Shown here: positions 62,136 to 64,000 of the stretch, one piece after another
Layout: every line of letters begins with the position of its first letter
Position numbering within the stretch: the stretch's first letter is position 1
Assembly (NCBI GenBank): GCA_050287965.1
Contig: JBNKCX010000005.1
Coordinates: 36,637-100,636, forward strand
Source: CBFDBF01 sp050287965
GTDB lineage: Bacteria > Pseudomonadota > Gammaproteobacteria > Chromatiales > Chromatiaceae
Direction of reading: 5' to 3'
Length of the DNA stretch: 64,000 nucleotides
The notes under the pieces: generated by a model
What the model was told of the DNA's origin: nothing
The model's input: only the letters and a program-made list of their open reading frames with translations
The model's database searches: none
Translations under genes and position numbers: made by a program

Positions 62136-62302
62136 ATTTAACGACGGGCTGAAAACCGTGATTTTTCAGTTTAGAGGGGAGTGGGCGGGATTACCACGGG
62201 AACAGGCATTTGCTGCCGGATTACCGCTAGCTATCCTGATATAATGCCGCCTCCCTAACCGTCCCTCGTGGCAGGGGTTGGTGTAACCCCGGTATCTCGG
62301 AA

Positions 62303-62351
62303 CTGACAACCGACAACCGACAATTGATAACCGACAGCTGATAACTGAATC
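62303..62351 (+). repeat. Seven-fold 7-base tandem repeat before ffh
   Basis: Units at 62303, 62310, 62317, 62324, 62331, 62338 and 62345, consensus (C/T)(C/T)GA(C/T)A(A/G). The last unit ends one base before the ffh ATG, so no usual ribosome site is present. Confidence 0.8.
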
Positions 62352-62352
62352 C

Positions 62353-63732
62353 ATGTTTGAAAATCTGACAGAACGACTGGGCGGTGTACTGAACAGGCTG
62401 AAGGGCCAGGGCCGCCTCACCGAGGAGAATATCCAGGAATCGATGCGGGAAGTCCGCATGGCCCTGCTGGAGGCGGATGTCGCCCTGCCCGTGGTCCGCG
62501 GTTTTATCGATCAGGTCAAGGAGAAGGCGCTGGGCGAGGAGGTGATGAAGAGCCTCACCCCCGGCCAGGTACTGATCAAGATCGTAAACGACGAGTTGAT
62601 CAAGGTGATGGGGGTTGCCAATGAGGCCCTTGATCTGGCGGTTCAACCGCCGGCGATCGTCCTCATGGCCGGCCTGCAGGGCTCCGGTAAGACCACCAGC
62701 GTGGCCAAGCTTGCCCGCTGGCTGAAGGAGTCCCAGAAGAAATCAGTAATGGTGGTGAGCGCCGACGTTTACCGGCCGGCCGCCATCGATCAGCTGCAGA
62801 CCCTTGCCGGCGAGGTGGGGGCGGAATTCTTCCCCAGCAGCGGTGATCAGCGGCCCCTGGATATCGTTACGGCGGCGCTGACCCAGGCCCGCAAACAGCA
62901 TGTGGACGTACTGATCGTCGATACCGCCGGCCGTCTCCATGTGGATCAGGAGATGATGGGGGAGATCAAGGGGTTACACGCGGCTCTGCAGCCGGTGGAG
63001 ACCCTGTTCGTGGTGGACAGCATGACCGGCCAGGACGCCGCAAATACCGCCAAGGCCTTCGACGACGCCCTGCCGTTGACCGGTGTTATTCTCACCAAGA
63101 CCGATGGTGACGCCCGGGGCGGGGCGGCCCTCTCCATACGTCAGATCACCGGCAAGCCGATCAAGTTTCTCGGGGTGGGGGAGAAGACCACGGCACTGGA
63201 GCCCTTCCATCCGGAGCGCATGGCCTCCCGCATCCTCGGTATGGGGGATGTGCTGACCCTGGTGGAAGAGGTACAGCGCAAGGTCGACCACGCCAAGGCG
63301 CAGAAACTGGCCAAGAAGATCCAGAAGGGAAAGGGATTCGATCTGGAGGATTTCAAGGAGCAAATGGAGCAGATGGCAAACCTCGGGGGTATGAGTTCCC
63401 TGCTGGACAAACTGCCCGGGATGGGACAGGTGCCGGATCATGTCAAAAAACAGGTCAACGACAAGGAGATCGTCCGGCTGATCGCCATAATCAACTCCAT
63501 GACTCCCCATGAGCGCCGCTTTCCTGCGGTGATCAAGGGTTCCCGCAAGCGCCGTATCGCCGCCGGCTCAGGTGCCCAGGTGCAGGACGTGAACAAGCTC
63601 CTGAAACAGTTCACGCAGATGCAGAAGATGATGAAAAAGATGAAGGGCGGGGGTATGGCCAGGATGATGCGGGGGTTGCCGGGTATGGGCGGTCCCGGGG
63701 GGATGCCGCCGGGTGGGGGATTACCTTTTTAG
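62353..63732 (+). CDS. ffh: Signal recognition particle protein Ffh
   Basis: GTPase that, with 4.5S RNA, targets membrane proteins to the inner membrane. 459 residues: N domain, G domain with G1 GLQGSGKTTS (about 107-116), DTAGRL, TKTDGDARGG, and the Met-rich M domain (about 300-430) that binds RNA and signal sequences, ending in a Gly/Met/Pro-rich tail. Length is close to E. coli Ffh (453). Its ATG is preceded by the 7-base repeat instead of a ribosome site. Confidence 0.97.
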   Translation: MFENLTERLGGVLNRLKGQGRLTEENIQESMREVRMALLEADVALPVVRGFIDQVKEKALGEEVMKSLTPGQVLIKIVNDELIKVMGVANEALDLAVQPPAIVLMAGLQGSGKTTSVAKLARWLKESQKKSVMVVSADVYRPAAIDQLQTLAGEVGAEFFPSSGDQRPLDIVTAALTQARKQHVDVLIVDTAGRLHVDQEMMGEIKGLHAALQPVETLFVVDSMTGQDAANTAKAFDDALPLTGVILTKTDGDARGGAALSIRQITGKPIKFLGVGEKTTALEPFHPERMASRILGMGDVLTLVEEVQRKVDHAKAQKLAKKIQKGKGFDLEDFKEQMEQMANLGGMSSLLDKLPGMGQVPDHVKKQVNDKEIVRLIAIINSMTPHERRFPAVIKGSRKRRIAAGSGAQVQDVNKLLKQFTQMQKMMKKMKGGGMARMMRGLPGMGGPGGMPPGGGLPF

Positions 63733-63826
63733 GGTCTGTTTGTTTCAGGTTTTCTGGTCCGGCAACCGGTTTCATGGCTCTTTCCCTGCGGAATTTTAAT
63801 ATTCGGTAAGCAGTGTTGCAGCCTGT

Positions 63827-63847
63827 AAACTCCGAGTTTCTTTTTTT
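63827..63847 (+). terminator. Weak terminator after ffh
   Basis: AAACT (63827-63831) pairs with AGTTT (63835-63839) around CCG, then C and seven T. Confidence 0.4.
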
Positions 63848-63868
63848 ACTTCTCTATAAAGGCTGCAA

Positions 63869-63902
63869 GTACCTTTCTTTTGAGCGCTCAAAAGAAAGGT
63901 AC
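63869..63902. repeat. Perfect 34-base palindrome at the right edge
   Basis: 17 bases (63869-63885) are followed with no gap by their exact reverse complement (63886-63902). A-rich sequence and then a GC-rich run (63915-64000) follow. The arrangement resembles a dispersed intergenic repeat, possibly cut by the window edge; no gene is seen in 63733-64000. Confidence 0.8.
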
Positions 63903-64000
63903 CAAAGAAAAACCGCCCCACGTCCCCGCCCGCTGCGCGGGTGCTCTGCGCTTCTCGTCTTAAGCGGGGCTGTCCATACGGGGCATCCCTGCCCCGATGG

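Overview
The window reads as chromosome of a motile, Gram-negative gammaproteobacterium. The evidence is the gene content and order: rnfABCD, the DUF3108-purN-purM / DUF2066-PgsA-like-hda block, an ilvBN-ilvC-pssA-leuA block, and a flagellar block in the order flgZ-flgN-flgM-flgA / cheV-cheR-flgBCDEFGHIJKL-fliC-flaG-fliD-fliS-fliT as in Pseudomonas and Vibrio. Base composition is moderately GC-rich and even, and I see no phage, integron, insertion sequence or CRISPR. A Chromatiales-like relative is my guess from the gene mix; the sequence alone does not prove it.

Layout. 1-5.4 kb: start of an rnf operon (rnfA, B, C and a cut-off rnfD, all minus) and metG. 5.7-18.7 kb: housekeeping genes (apbC/mrp, a dCMP deaminase-like gene, DUF3108, purN, purM, DUF2066, a CDP-alcohol phosphatidyltransferase, hda, a YihY-type membrane protein, a large PilZ-like protein, sfsA, cpdA, fabA). 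18.8-21.7 kb: proS and a lone rfbB. 22-28.4 kb: branched-chain amino acid genes ilvB, ilvN, ilvC, then pssA and leuA. Between pssA and leuA lies a promoter followed by a short reading frame ending in a leucine cluster, which looks like a leucine attenuation leader. 28.4-38.8 kb: family-4 uracil-DNA glycosylase, rimI, prfC, several poorly known small or exported proteins, class I fumarase and two tRNAs (Arg-CCT, Ala-CGC). 38.9-59.3 kb: flagellar and chemotaxis genes. 59.3-64 kb: a TPR-sulfotransferase convergent with fliT, a YpjD-like membrane protein and ffh.

Flagellar control can be read directly. Sequences with exact sigma-54 spacing (GG, 10 nt, GC) lie before flgA, flgB, flgG and fliD. Sigma-28-type promoters lie before flgM (perfect match) and fliC. 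This is a two-tier class II/III scheme in which FlgM restrains sigma-28 until the hook is finished.

A second theme is repeats. Five long hairpin elements sit only between genes; each arm consists of four tandem units of 9, 9, 8 and 8 nt, mirrored in the other arm. A sixth, related element in front of fliC has one arm expanded to nine perfect copies of a 9-nt unit. A seven-fold 7-nt repeat runs up to the ffh start codon, and a perfect 34-nt palindrome lies at the right edge.
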